From contig JAJXWV010000047.1 of the NCBI GenBank assembly GCA_021781455.1, positions 124,001 through 188,000 on the forward strand: 64,000 bases of DNA. Direction: 5' to 3'. A program made the position numbers and the translations under genes. This document shows, piece by piece, positions 18,455-27,030 of this stretch; the first letter of the stretch is position 1; every line of letters starts with the position of its first letter. The notes under the pieces were generated by a model. It worked only from the letters and a program-made list of their open reading frames with translations. It did no database searches and was not told the DNA's origin. Origin of the DNA: Acidobacteriota bacterium (GTDB taxonomy: Bacteria; Acidobacteriota; Thermoanaerobaculia; Gp7-AA8).

Positions 18455-19864
18455 TCAGTATGCGTTCTCGTGGCGCAGGCCGTGGATCACGGTCATGAAC
18501 AGGATCTTCACGTCGAGGCCGAGCGACCAGTTCTCGATGTAGTAGAGGTCGTGCTCGATGCGCACGCGAATGGAGGTGTTGCCGCGCCAGCCGTGCACCT
18601 GCGCCCAGCCGGTCATGCCGGCGCGCACCTTGTGGCGCAGCATGTAGTGCGGGAACTCGGCGCGGAACTGCTCGACGAATTGCGGCCGCTCCGGCCGCGG
18701 GCCGACCACGCTCATGTCGCCGTTGAGCACGTTCCACAGCTGGGGAAGCTCGTCGATCGACCAGGCCCGGATGAAGCGCCCGATCTTCGTCCGCCGCGGA
18801 TCGTCCTTCTCCGCCCACACCGCGCCGGTCTCCTTCTCCGCACCGACCCGCATCGATCGGAATTTGAGGATCTCGAACGGTTTGCCGTCCAGGCCCATCC
18901 GCACCTGCCGGTAGAAAATCGGGCCGCGGTCTTCGAGCCAGATCGCCAGCGCCGCCACGGCCATGACCGGAGAGAGCACCGCGAGCGCGGCCGCAGCCAC
19001 GAGCAAGTCGAAGGCGCGCTTCACGAACCGGCTCCAGCCCTCCAGGGGCGTCTCGGAAAGATTGATCGTCGGCAGTCCGTCGAGATCTTCGACCCGCGAG
19101 CGCAGCACCATGAACTGCAGCAGGTCCGGGACGACGTGAATCGATACGCAGTTTCTCACCAGTCGATCGAGCAGCCCCATCATCGCCTCGGAAGAGGCAT
19201 GCGGCAGCGCCACGAATACGTGGGCGATGTTCTGCTCCAGCACCACCCGCTCCGCCTCCTCGATTGTGCCGAGGCATTGCAGACCGTCGAGGCGGACCTC
19301 GTCTCCGTTGCGGAGGTACCCGACGATGCGGAACCCCAGCTCGTCGAGATGAGTGCTCATCCGCTCGACGACCGCGCGGGCCAGGTCGCCGTTGCCGGCG
19401 ATCAGCACACGATCGAGATCCTTTCCCGACCGGTGGCGTCTCTCCACGGTGGCGCGCACGAACGTACGGCCGACGATCACGAACACCAGCGCCATGACCA
19501 TGAAGATGGCCAGCGTGGCGCGCGAGTAGAAGACATCCGGCGCTCCGGGACGCACCCACAGCAGCACGCCGGAGAGGATCACCGTCGCCACCACCGAGCC
19601 GATGGCCACCGAGATCCACTCCTCGGTTTTACCGCGGGTCGGATGAATGCGATACAGCCCCTGCACCGCGAACGCGAGCGGAAAGACGATCGTCACGATC
19701 GGCAGCAGCGCCACGTAAGTCGAAAAATGCTGCTGCCCTTTCGTGACCGGAATGACCTCGAACTGGAAGCGGAGAAACCACGCCGCGAGCATGGCCAGGT
19801 TCGAGGCCACGGCATCGTTGATGAGCAGGACCGAGGCGAGGGCGCGGTGCTTCGTTTCGATCAT
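18455..19864 (-). CDS. Undecaprenyl-phosphate sugar-1-phosphate transferase (WcaJ/EpsL type)
   Basis: A 469-residue membrane protein. The N-terminal half has about four membrane helices and a nucleotide-binding-like fold (VLIAGNGDLARAVVERM). The C-terminal half is the bacterial sugar transferase domain: FVKRAFDLLVAAAAL, RQVRMGLDGKPFEILKFRSM, WSIDELPQLWNVLNGDMSVVGPRPERP, HKVRAGMTGWAQVHG. Such enzymes load the first sugar phosphate onto the lipid carrier for exopolysaccharide or O-antigen. The start at 19864 overlaps the stop of the glycosyltransferase gene by 4 bp, so the two are coupled. The sugar is unknown. Confidence 0.93.
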   Translation of the reverse strand: MIETKHRALASVLLINDAVASNLAMLAAWFLRFQFEVIPVTKGQQHFSTYVALLPIVTIVFPLAFAVQGLYRIHPTRGKTEEWISVAIGSVVATVILSGVLLWVRPGAPDVFYSRATLAIFMVMALVFVIVGRTFVRATVERRHRSGKDLDRVLIAGNGDLARAVVERMSTHLDELGFRIVGYLRNGDEVRLDGLQCLGTIEEAERVVLEQNIAHVFVALPHASSEAMMGLLDRLVRNCVSIHVVPDLLQFMVLRSRVEDLDGLPTINLSETPLEGWSRFVKRAFDLLVAAAALAVLSPVMAVAALAIWLEDRGPIFYRQVRMGLDGKPFEILKFRSMRVGAEKETGAVWAEKDDPRRTKIGRFIRAWSIDELPQLWNVLNGDMSVVGPRPERPQFVEQFRAEFPHYMLRHKVRAGMTGWAQVHGWRGNTSIRVRIEHDLYYIENWSLGLDVKILFMTVIHGLRHENAY

Positions 19865-20997
19865 CGCCTGTCGATCATCCTGTTCAGTGCACTGCGGAAC
19901 TGCGTGTGAAAACGGGCCCGGGAGAACGCCGCCGCATGAGAGCGGAGGATCGACCGATCCCACTGACGGGCTTCGACTTCGTCCAGAGCACGGTCGAGCG
20001 ACTCTACCGCCGGCTCGTCGAAAAATATTCCTGTCTTCCCTTCGATAACCGTATCGATCACTCCCCCGCCCCGCAGGGCCACCACCGGCGTCCCGAGGGC
20101 CATGGCCTCCAGCGGCGTGATCCCGAAATCCTCGACGCCCGGCAGGATCAGGCTCCGCGCGCGGCCAACGCGCTCGATGATGCTCGCTCTCGATACGGAG
20201 CCGGCGATCTCAACGTTGGGGGCGGCCCGGCGGGAAAGCGCCTCCTGGAGCGGTCCCGAGCCGATCACGATCAGCCTTTTGCCTCCGGCCCTCGCCGCGC
20301 CGATGGCCAGCTCGACCCGTTTGTACGGCACCAGCGCAGACACCACCACGTGGTAATCCTCGCGTTCCCGCGGCAGTGGTGCCGCCAGGAACGACTCGTC
20401 GACGAACGGATGCACAACCTCCGCCTCCCGCCCGTAAAACCGCCGTACCCGCTCGGCCACGAAGTTCGAGTTGGCCAGGAACTCCGTGACGCCCTTCGAG
20501 GTCTTCACGTCCCATCGCCGAAGCCGCCAGGCGATGAACTTCATCGCCAACCGGCGGAAGGGCTTCGAGCGGGGAAAGTAGTCATCAAAGCGGTCCCAGA
20601 TGTACCGCATCGGCGTGTGGCAGTAGCAGAGATGCGGCTTTCCCTTCGCGTCGATCCCCTTGGCCACGGCATGGCTCGACGAGATGACCAGGTCGTAACC
20701 GCTGAAGTCCCACTCGCGGACGGCGCGGGCAAAGAGAGGAAGGAGCTTGCGGTAGTCGTCGACCATGCCGGCCAGTCGCTGCAGGGACGAGGTGTAGATC
20801 GGCCGCAGCTCGATGCGAGTCGACACGGTTCCGGGAAAATGGAAGAGCGTGTAGAGGTCCGCGTCCGGAACGACGCCGAGGATGCCTTCCAGGACCTGCT
20901 CGCCGCCGCGCATGCCGGTGAGCCAGTCGTGGATGACGGCCACGCGCCCGTAAGAACGGAGCAGCGGCGGCGTGGCATGGCGCTGCTCATCGTTCAT
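19861..20997 (-). CDS. GT4-type glycosyltransferase
   Basis: A 378-residue GT-B enzyme. The N-terminal fold begins RVAVIHDWLTGMRGGEQVLE, and the C-terminal donor-binding part has GVEDFGITPLEAMALGTPVVAL, the GT4 EX7E region. CYCHTPMRYIWD is typical of the mannosyltransferase-like subgroup found in exopolysaccharide clusters. It sits between the zinc-ribbon gene (11-bp overlap) and the lipid-carrier transferase (4-bp overlap), so all three are one operon. Specific donor and acceptor are unknown. Confidence 0.9.
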   Translation of the reverse strand: MNDEQRHATPPLLRSYGRVAVIHDWLTGMRGGEQVLEGILGVVPDADLYTLFHFPGTVSTRIELRPIYTSSLQRLAGMVDDYRKLLPLFARAVREWDFSGYDLVISSSHAVAKGIDAKGKPHLCYCHTPMRYIWDRFDDYFPRSKPFRRLAMKFIAWRLRRWDVKTSKGVTEFLANSNFVAERVRRFYGREAEVVHPFVDESFLAAPLPREREDYHVVVSALVPYKRVELAIGAARAGGKRLIVIGSGPLQEALSRRAAPNVEIAGSVSRASIIERVGRARSLILPGVEDFGITPLEAMALGTPVVALRGGGVIDTVIEGKTGIFFDEPAVESLDRALDEVEARQWDRSILRSHAAAFSRARFHTQFRSALNRMIDRR

Positions 20998-21181
20998 CGG
21001 TCATCGTTCCGCTCTTCTTCTCTTCGGGCGTCGATTGCAGCGGGTAGTCCCCGTCCTCGGCGCACTTGCCGCAAAGGTGGTCGTTGGCCAGATACTCCTC
21101 CACCGGCACCTCTGCGAGACAGCGCGTGCAGAGGTGGCGGCCGGTGCGCTCGGGAAGCTGCCGCGGAGTGCTCTCTTCCAT
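20987..21181 (-). CDS. Small zinc-ribbon protein
   Basis: A 64-residue protein from MEESTPRQ. The pairs CTRC and CGKC are spaced about 18 residues apart, a treble-clef or zinc-ribbon pattern. The C-terminal tail is charged. It overlaps the glycosyltransferase start by 11 bp. Function is unknown; it could help or regulate the coupled genes, or be a general small zinc protein. Another reading in a different frame across the region looks like shadow. Upstream is a P7 palindrome. Confidence 0.65.
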   Translation of the reverse strand: MEESTPRQLPERTGRHLCTRCLAEVPVEEYLANDHLCGKCAEDGDYPLQSTPEEKKSGTMTDER

Positions 21182-21264
21182 GGGTCTCGGGTGGCGGGTG
21201 GCGGGTCTCGGAGGGCCGGCTTCGGGGTGGCTTCCTGATACCCGAGACCTGACACCCGACACCC
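21182..21264. repeat. P7 palindrome, unit GGGTCTC/GGGTGGC
   Basis: Four 7-bp units at 21182-21211 are mirrored at 21241-21264, between the divergent zinc-ribbon and pirin genes. Confidence 0.75.
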
Positions 21265-21317
21265 ACGCCGATAATACCCTGCGAAATGCGCTTTTGTTGT
21301 GCAGTGCGGAGGATCCG

Positions 21318-22013
21318 ATGATCACGATTCGCAAGGGCGGCGACCGCGGCCATTTCGACCATGGATGGCTGAACACCTACCACACGTTTTCGTTTGCCGA
21401 TTACCACGATCCCGAGTTCATGGGCTTTCGCACGCTGCGGGTCATCAACGAGGATCGCGTCAAGCCAGGCGTCGGCTTCGGCACGCACGGTCACCGCGAC
21501 ATGGAAATCATTTCCTATGTGCTCGAGGGCGAGCTCGCGCACCGCGACAGCATGGGCACCGGCTCGGTGATCCGTCCGGGCGAGGTGCAGCGGATGTCGG
21601 CCGGCACCGGGGTGATGCACAGCGAGATGAATCCGTCGAAGAGCGAGCCCGTGCACTTCCTGCAGATCTGGATCCTGCCGGAGCGGCGCGGCCTCGAGCC
21701 CGAGTACGAGCAGAAGTCGTTTTCCGCCGAGGAGCGGCGAGGGAAGCTGCGTCTGGTGGCATCGCCCGACGGTCGCGACGGCTCGGTGTCGATCCATCAG
21801 GACGTGAGTCTGTACGACGGCTTTGTCGGGGACGGCGAGACGCTGACGCATTCGTTCGCAGCCGGCCGTTACGGGTGGCTCCAGGTGACGCGCGGCGAGG
21901 TCGAGGTGAACGGACAACGACTGGCGGCCGGCGACGGTGCCGCAATTTCCGATGAGACTCAGGTCGCGATCACCGGTCGCGAGGGCGAGATTCTATTGTT
22001 CGATCTCAACTGA
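21318..22013 (+). CDS. Pirin-family protein (YhhW-like bicupin)
   Basis: A 231-residue bicupin. The N-terminal metal site is in GVGFGTHGHRDMEIISYVLEGELAHRDSMG (His, His, His) with HSEMNPS near residues 100-105, as in YhhW/quercetin 2,3-dioxygenase-like pirins. The second cupin is degenerate as usual. Pirins have been linked to redox sensing and quercetinase activity; the role here is open. The start at 21318 has GGAGG 6 bases upstream, and the longer frame upstream is a shadow. Confidence 0.9.
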   Translation: MITIRKGGDRGHFDHGWLNTYHTFSFADYHDPEFMGFRTLRVINEDRVKPGVGFGTHGHRDMEIISYVLEGELAHRDSMGTGSVIRPGEVQRMSAGTGVMHSEMNPSKSEPVHFLQIWILPERRGLEPEYEQKSFSAEERRGKLRLVASPDGRDGSVSIHQDVSLYDGFVGDGETLTHSFAAGRYGWLQVTRGEVEVNGQRLAAGDGAAISDETQVAITGREGEILLFDLN

Positions 22014-22017
22014 GAAC

Positions 22018-22150
22018 CAACCACAGAACACAGAGTCGATTCTAGATTTGAGATTGATGATTTATGAACCGCAGGGGCCGACTGCGGTTCATAAATCATC
22101 AATCTAAAATCCTAAATCGAGTCTGTGATCTCTGTGCCTCTGTGGTGAAC
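22018..22150. repeat. Long palindrome with GATGATTTATGAACCGCAG core, copy 1
   Basis: The inner arms are about 35 bp (22044-22074 mirrored at 22081-22118). The outer arms are a CCACAGAnCACAGAG type (22020-22034 mirrored at 22125-22149). The inner core is the same as in the copy at 49966-50046. It separates the pirin and nth genes. Confidence 0.85.
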
Positions 22151-22173
22151 GTCTCCACTATCATCCGGACCGA

Positions 22174-22794
22174 ATGAAGCGCGCGGGCAAAGCGAAACGG
22201 ATCGGAGAGATCCTCGACGAGCTCTACGCTCTCCCTCCCATTCCATTGCAGCATCGCGACCCGTTCACGCTGCTCGTGGCGGTCGTACTCTCGGCGCAGA
22301 CCACGGACGCCCAGGTCAACCGCGTCACGCCCGCCCTCTTTCGTCGCGCACCGACGCCGCAACGGCTCGCGGCCATGAGCGAGACCGAGATCCTGAAGCT
22401 CATCCGGAGCTGCGGCCTGGCGCCGGGGAAAGCTCGCAATCTGAAAAGGCTTGCCCAGATGCTCGTCGACGAGCACGGCGGACGCGTTCCCGCCGACTTC
22501 GACGCTCTGGAAAAACTCCCCGGCGTCGGCCACAAGACTGCCAGCGTGGTCATGTCCCAGGCGTTCGGCCTCCCGGCGTTTCCGGTCGACACTCACATCC
22601 ACCGGCTGGCCCATCGCTGGGGCCTCTCTCGCGGCAAGAACGTCGAGCAGACCGAGCGCGATCTCAAGAAAGTCTTTCCGCAGGAGGAATGGGCGCGCCG
22701 TCATCTGCAGATCATTTACTTCGGCCGTGAGCACTGCCCCGCCCGCGGCCACGACCGTTCGGCCTGCCCGATCTGCTCCTGGGCGGGGAAATAG
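22174..22794 (+). CDS. nth: Endonuclease III (Nth) with atypical cysteine cluster
   Basis: A 206-residue base-excision DNA glycosylase/AP lyase. The helix-hairpin-helix carries LPGVGHKTASVVM (catalytic Lys) and the catalytic Asp lies in FPVDTHIHRLAHRWG. The C-terminal cluster region reads EHCPARGHDRSACPICSW: three Cys in C-X9-C-X2-C, without the fourth Cys of the usual C-X6-C-X2-C-X5-C. The iron-sulfur cluster may therefore be absent or differently liganded. It removes oxidised pyrimidines. Confidence 0.92.
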   Translation: MKRAGKAKRIGEILDELYALPPIPLQHRDPFTLLVAVVLSAQTTDAQVNRVTPALFRRAPTPQRLAAMSETEILKLIRSCGLAPGKARNLKRLAQMLVDEHGGRVPADFDALEKLPGVGHKTASVVMSQAFGLPAFPVDTHIHRLAHRWGLSRGKNVEQTERDLKKVFPQEEWARRHLQIIYFGREHCPARGHDRSACPICSWAGK

Positions 22795-23017
22795 TCGGCG
22801 AGCCTGGCCGCAGTGGCCATGCCTATGCTCGCTTCGGTGATCGCGACCGCCATCTTCCGTCGTCCAGGCCGTGATTAAGCCATGGCGGCTGTTGCGAAAT
22901 TTATGATTCGAGGGGTGGCGTTTTTTCTGACGTTCCGTGGTGACTGTCCGAGGTCGGCAGTGGCGTTTCCACCCCGAGAAACCTCCAGCAGCAGCACGAA
23001 ACGAGGTCAACACTTTC

Positions 23018-23023
23018 AAGGAG
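23018..23023 (+). promoter_or_regulatory. Ribosome binding site of the cold shock gene
   Basis: AAGGAG, 10 bases before the ATG at 23034. The preceding spacer 22795-23017 holds no gene and no palindrome that I can see; it is one of few such spacers here and probably contains the promoter and 5' leader typical of cold-shock genes. Confidence 0.7.
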
Positions 23024-23033
23024 ATTTGCAGGA

Positions 23034-23237
23034 ATGCGTAGCACCGGCACTGTGAAGTGGTTCAACGACGCGAAGGGTTATGGCTTCATCACGACCGCCA
23101 CGGGAGAGGACGTGTTCGTCCACTTCTCGGCGATCCAGGCCAAGGGCTTCCGCTCACTCGCCGAAGGCTCTCAGGTCGAGTTCGATCTGGTGGAAGGACC
23201 GAAAGGTCTGCAGGCCGCCAACGTGACGCCTGTCTGA
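23034..23237 (+). CDS. cspA: Cold shock protein (CspA family)
   Basis: A 67-residue single cold-shock domain with RNP1 (KGYGFIT) and RNP2 (DVFVHFSAI) intact. It is a single-stranded RNA/DNA-binding chaperone. The full family length is present, starting [12 protein letters not shown]. It is monocistronic, and a P7 palindrome begins just after the stop. Confidence 0.96.
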   Translation: MRSTGTVKWFNDAKGYGFITTATGEDVFVHFSAIQAKGFRSLAEGSQVEFDLVEGPKGLQAANVTPV

Positions 23238-23240
23238 AGC

Positions 23241-23414
23241 GAAGTACTGAGTACTGAGTGCTGAGTACTGAGTGGCCGGCCGGCGCTTCAGTCCCCGAAC
23301 ATGGATTCGCGCGAGCGCGAAGGTGACCCTTCTTGTAGATGCACCCCCCCCAAACACTCAGTACTCAGCACTCAGTACTCAGCACTCAGTACTCAGCACT
23401 CAGTACTCAGCACT
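23241..23414. repeat. P7 palindrome, unit GTACTGA/GTGCTGA
   Basis: About five units at 23243-23274 are mirrored by about eight at 23356-23414 around a 80-base loop. It lies between cspA and the ABC ATPase gene. The same unit recurs at 40426-40557. Confidence 0.85.
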
Positions 23415-23452
23415 TCGTAAACTCCCCCTCGCCGTTCCCGTATCATCGAGGA

Positions 23453-24205
23453 ATGAATGCCATCGAGGTGGTCAACCTCACGAAGAAGTACGGCTCCTTC
23501 GCGGCGGTCAAGGAGTTCTCGTTTGCGGTGAAGCCGGGCGAGGTCCTGGGCCTCGTCGGGCCTAACGGCGCGGGAAAGACCACGACCCTGCGCGCGCTGG
23601 CTGGCATCCACCCGCCCAGCGACGGCCAGGTCCGGCTCTGCGGGTTCGACATCGTCAACGACGCGGTCGAGGCCAAGAAAAGGCTGGCTTTCTTTCCCGA
23701 CGAGCCGCGACTGTTCGACTACCTCACCGTCGACGAGCACCTCGAGTTCACCGCCGGCATCTACCGGGTCCGCGATTTCCGCCCGCTGGTCGATCCACTC
23801 CTCGACGAGTTCGAGCTCCGCGACAAGCGCAGGGCCCTTCCCTCCGAGCTCTCCCGCGGCATGAAGCAGAAGCTGATGATCGCCTGCGGCTTCCTGCACG
23901 CGCCCGAGATCCTGATCTTCGACGAGCCGCTGACGGGGCTCGACCCGCTCGGCATCCGGCGGATGAAGGAATCGATCACACGACGAGCCAAGGCGGGAGC
24001 GGCGGTGGTCCTCAGCTCTCATCTGCTGCACCTCGTCGAGGAGCTGTGCGACACGGTCGTGATCATCCAGGACGGCGCGCGCGTGGCCTACGGCACGATC
24101 GACGACCTTAAATGGCAGATCGCGCAGGGGCGCGGCGGCGTCTCGCTCGAGGAGGCCTTCCTCAAAATCACTGAGAAGCCGGCGGAGGCGCGGAGCACGA
24201 CGTGA
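23453..24205 (+). CDS. ABC transporter ATPase
   Basis: A 250-residue ATPase of the ABC-2/CcmA-like exporter group. Walker A is GPNGAGKTTTLRALAG, the signature is variant LSRGMKQKLMIA, and Walker B is ILIFDEPLTGLDP. The start MNAIEVVNLTKKYG at 23453 is chosen because upstream frame is P7 repeat. Its stop overlaps the GTG start of the permease by 4 bp. Cargo is unknown. Confidence 0.92.
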   Translation: MNAIEVVNLTKKYGSFAAVKEFSFAVKPGEVLGLVGPNGAGKTTTLRALAGIHPPSDGQVRLCGFDIVNDAVEAKKRLAFFPDEPRLFDYLTVDEHLEFTAGIYRVRDFRPLVDPLLDEFELRDKRRALPSELSRGMKQKLMIACGFLHAPEILIFDEPLTGLDPLGIRRMKESITRRAKAGAAVVLSSHLLHLVEELCDTVVIIQDGARVAYGTIDDLKWQIAQGRGGVSLEEAFLKITEKPAEARSTT

Positions 24206-25929
24206 TCGGAGCGTTCTGGTTCGTCACGACTCGCTCGTTCAAGAACCGCCTCCTGCAGCGGCTGCGCAGACTCCGCTCTCCACGCTACGCGCTCTCGATG
24301 CTGGCGGGACTGGCCTACCTCTGGTTCGTCGCCTTCCGTCGCATGACGATGTCGTCGTCGCATGTCAGCGTCGGAGCCCTTCCGGTCAGCGACATCGGCG
24401 TCGACATCCTTTCGGTGATCGCCTTCGGGGCCATGCTCCTGGTCTGGGCCTTTCCCGATTCGGGCGGCGGCCTCGTGTTCAGCGAGGCGGAGATCCAATT
24501 CCTCTTCCCGGCGCCGGTGAGCCGGCGCGAACTCCTGATCTACAAGATCTTCCGCCAGCAGCCACCGATCCTCATCAGTGCCTTGATGATGACGGCGTTC
24601 GGCTTCCGCCACTCGATGTTCATCGGCCTCTGGATGGCCTTCATGGTGATGTCGATCTACTTCACGATGGTGTCGCTGGGTCGGGCGCGGCTGAAGCTCA
24701 TGCACATCGGCTTCGTGGCCCGGCTGGCGGTCGTGGTAGTTCTGGCCCTCGGTACCGGAATGCTGATCGCCAGCGACCTGCACAATCCATTTGCCAACAA
24801 ACCCGAGCCCCAATCGAACGCCCAGCTCGAGGCGCTCCTGCGCGGTGCCGGGTCGCTGTTTCACAGTCCGTTCGTCCGCGCGATGCTGTTCATCCCCCGC
24901 TTCTTCGCTACGGCCGTGTTCCCGAAGGACGCGGCCACGCTGGCCCTCGCCTGTGTTGGCCTGCTCGCCGTCGGCGTTGCCTTTTTCCAGCTCGCAGCAC
25001 GACTCAACGTCTCCTTCGAGGAAGCATCAGTCCACGTGTCGCAGAAGCATCAACGCGTGCGCGCTACGATCTGGGATCGCCGCGCCGGACGCGTGATCAT
25101 CTTACGCCGCGCCCGGTTGCCGGTTCACCTCACCGAGCGCTCGGGGCCCGTGCTGGCCATCGTCTGGAAGAACGTGACCGCAATGCTCCGGACCTCCCTG
25201 GCCTGGATGATTCTCGTCGTGGTCGTGTTCTCGGCGTTCGCCGTCGACGCCGCGATCCTGCACGGCTCCAACCTGCACATGGGGGTCGTGGCCATCAGCC
25301 TGATGTTCTGTGCGCTGTTTCCATTCATTGGGAGCAACATGCTCCGGCAGGACCTGCGGCTCGACCTTCCACGCATCGAGATCCTGAAGAGTTATCCGAT
25401 CACGGGCGAGCGCCTCGTCCTGGCCGAGATCGCCGGTCCGACGATCACCGTCGCCCTCGTGGAAGTGTTCCTGCTCAGCGGCACGGCCATCCTGACGCAT
25501 CTCGCCGACAGTTCCGACGCGATGACCCGGTGGGTGAGCCCGGAGTTCGTCGTGATCGCCCTCCTCGTCGCCATCCCGATCTGCGCCATTGAGCTGCTCA
25601 TTCACAACGCCGTCGCCATCATCCTCCCCGGCTGGGCGCTGCAGGCGCCCGACGAGACACGCGGCTTCGCCGTCTTCGGCCAGCGCCTGCTGATCCTCGG
25701 CGGCAACCTGATCGTCCTGGTCGTCGCGCTCGTGCCCGCCGTGATCGTCTTCGCCCCGACTTTTTTCCTCGCTCACAGGTATTTCCAGGACAGCCCCGTC
25801 TTCCTCGTCCTCGGGACGGTCCCGGCCATCACCGTCCTCTTCGTCGAGCTCTGGATCGCCATCCACCTCCTCGGCACACAGTTCGATCAGATCGACGTGG
25901 CCGGCGAGATCGGGCAGGCGATGTCTTAG
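24202..25929 (+). CDS. ABC exporter permease (large, two-part)
   Basis: A 575-residue membrane protein with roughly ten to twelve hydrophobic segments. It starts with GTG in a GTGA overlap with the ATPase gene. The segment FSEAEIQFLFPAPVSRRELL fits the putative ABC exporter permease family that pairs with stand-alone ATPases. There is no extracellular substrate-binding protein nearby, consistent with export. Cargo is unknown. Confidence 0.82.
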   Translation: MIGAFWFVTTRSFKNRLLQRLRRLRSPRYALSMLAGLAYLWFVAFRRMTMSSSHVSVGALPVSDIGVDILSVIAFGAMLLVWAFPDSGGGLVFSEAEIQFLFPAPVSRRELLIYKIFRQQPPILISALMMTAFGFRHSMFIGLWMAFMVMSIYFTMVSLGRARLKLMHIGFVARLAVVVVLALGTGMLIASDLHNPFANKPEPQSNAQLEALLRGAGSLFHSPFVRAMLFIPRFFATAVFPKDAATLALACVGLLAVGVAFFQLAARLNVSFEEASVHVSQKHQRVRATIWDRRAGRVIILRRARLPVHLTERSGPVLAIVWKNVTAMLRTSLAWMILVVVVFSAFAVDAAILHGSNLHMGVVAISLMFCALFPFIGSNMLRQDLRLDLPRIEILKSYPITGERLVLAEIAGPTITVALVEVFLLSGTAILTHLADSSDAMTRWVSPEFVVIALLVAIPICAIELLIHNAVAIILPGWALQAPDETRGFAVFGQRLLILGGNLIVLVVALVPAVIVFAPTFFLAHRYFQDSPVFLVLGTVPAITVLFVELWIAIHLLGTQFDQIDVAGEIGQAMS

Positions 25930-25962
25930 AGGGCAGAGCGCAGAGAGCAGAGCGCAGAGGCT
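25928..25962. repeat. Single P7 arm, unit AGAGCGC/AGAGGGC
   Basis: About five 7-bp units right after the permease stop codon. No mirrored arm is seen before the next element. Confidence 0.6.
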
Positions 25963-25970
25963 GACCTGCC

Positions 25971-26171
25971 GTCACTCTGAGCCGGCGGAGCCGCGGGAAA
26001 GGGTGGGTGGGCGGAGCGCGGCGAAGAGTCTCCAGATTGCACGATCGCGGTGAGCCTGCTGTCACGCGCGATCTGCTTCAGTCTAACAATCGTCCCGGTA
26101 AGAGACTCTTCGCCGTGCTACGCCGCTCCACCCAACCGCCTTCCACGCGGCTCCGCCGGCTCAGAGTGACG
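25971..26171. repeat. Family C long palindrome, copy C1
   Basis: A 201-bp imperfect inverted repeat. The ends are CACTCTGAGCCGGCGGAG and its mirror; inner arms GGCGAAGAGTCTC / GAGACTCTTCGCC lie nearer the centre, and the centre has CACGATCGCGGTGAGCCTG. Related copies are near 30815, 36471, 45657, 53558 and 61007. No ORF of interest. It fills the convergent spacer between the ABC permease and macrodomain genes. Confidence 0.85.
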
Positions 26172-26224
26172 GGACCAGAGCTCCACGTAACGGGCGCCCA
26201 AACTGCGCGCCAGCGGCGAGACTT

Positions 26225-26731
26225 CTACTCGCCGAGAGCACGCTCGTACGCAGCGAGCACATCGTGTCCGAAACAGGCGAAGATCACTCGCTCGATCGAC
26301 GGTCTGCGCTGGAGAAACATCCTCGTCTCCCGCACCGCGATCTCGGTGGCCTCGTCGATCGGATAGCCGTAGATCCCGCAGCTGATCGCTGGGAAGGCGA
26401 TGGTCTTGATGCCGTGCTCCGCCGCGAGGCGCAGGCTCGTCCGGTAACACGAAGCGAGCAGATCGGCTTCTCCACGCTCGCCGCCATACCAGACCGGCCC
26501 GACCGTGTGGATGACGTATTTCGCCGGCAGGCGATATCCGCGCGTGATCCTGGCCTCACCGGTCGGACATCCACCGATCTTCCGGCACTCCGCAACGAGC
26601 TCGGGCCCGGCAGCCCGGTGGATGGCGCCGTCCACGCCGCCGCCGCCCAACAGCGACGTGTTCGCGGCGTTGACGATGGCATCCACATTCAACTTCGTGA
26701 TGTCGGCTTCGATGGCTTCGAGATGCATCAC
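26225..26731 (-). CDS. Macrodomain protein (ADP-ribose / O-acetyl-ADP-ribose hydrolase type)
   Basis: A 168-residue single macrodomain, close in length to E. coli YmdB. It has the ligand loops [27 protein letters not shown] and [12 protein letters not shown]. Family members remove ADP-ribose from proteins or nucleic acids or hydrolyse O-acetyl-ADP-ribose. It stands alone, bracketed by a family C palindrome and a P7/E composite. No ADP-ribosyltransferase is nearby, so a toxin-antitoxin role is not supported. MM start: either Met is possible. Confidence 0.92.
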   Translation of the reverse strand: MMHLEAIEADITKLNVDAIVNAANTSLLGGGGVDGAIHRAAGPELVAECRKIGGCPTGEARITRGYRLPAKYVIHTVGPVWYGGERGEADLLASCYRTSLRLAAEHGIKTIAFPAISCGIYGYPIDEATEIAVRETRMFLQRRPSIERVIFACFGHDVLAAYERALGE

Positions 26732-26995
26732 TAGTCCTGAGTCCTGAGTCCTGAGTCCTGAGTCCTGAGTCCTGAGAGAGTTTACGGAGCGCGGCCGGTC
26801 AAGTGAGTGTCAGGGACCACACGACAACCTCTCCCGTGTAGGGCAGGCTCTCCAGCCTGCCCCAGGGAGGGAGGAGCGAGGGGACAGGCTGGAAAGCCTG
26901 CCCTACACGAGAGAGAGTGCTGAGTACCGTGTTCCTGCCTTCGACCGAAGCGCCGGCGGACCCACTCAGGACTCAGCACTCAGGACTCAGGACTC
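26732..26995. repeat. Composite: P7 (GTCCTGA) arms enclosing a family E palindrome
   Basis: Six GTCCTGA units at 26732-26775 are mirrored at 26964-26995. Between them (26836-26908) is a GGGCAGGCT.CAGCCTGCCC type palindrome. It fills the divergent spacer of the macrodomain and metallopeptidase genes. It is nested, showing sequential insertion or growth. Confidence 0.85.
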
Positions 26996-27030
26996 TTCAC
27001 GGCGCGTTTGTTGCTGTAGCAGCTTCAGCC

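Noticed and set aside
26225..26731. Macrodomain protein as antitoxin of a DarTG-like toxin-antitoxin pair.
   Set aside because: No ADP-ribosyltransferase gene is adjacent, and the protein is the short YmdB-like form without the DarG C-terminal domain.
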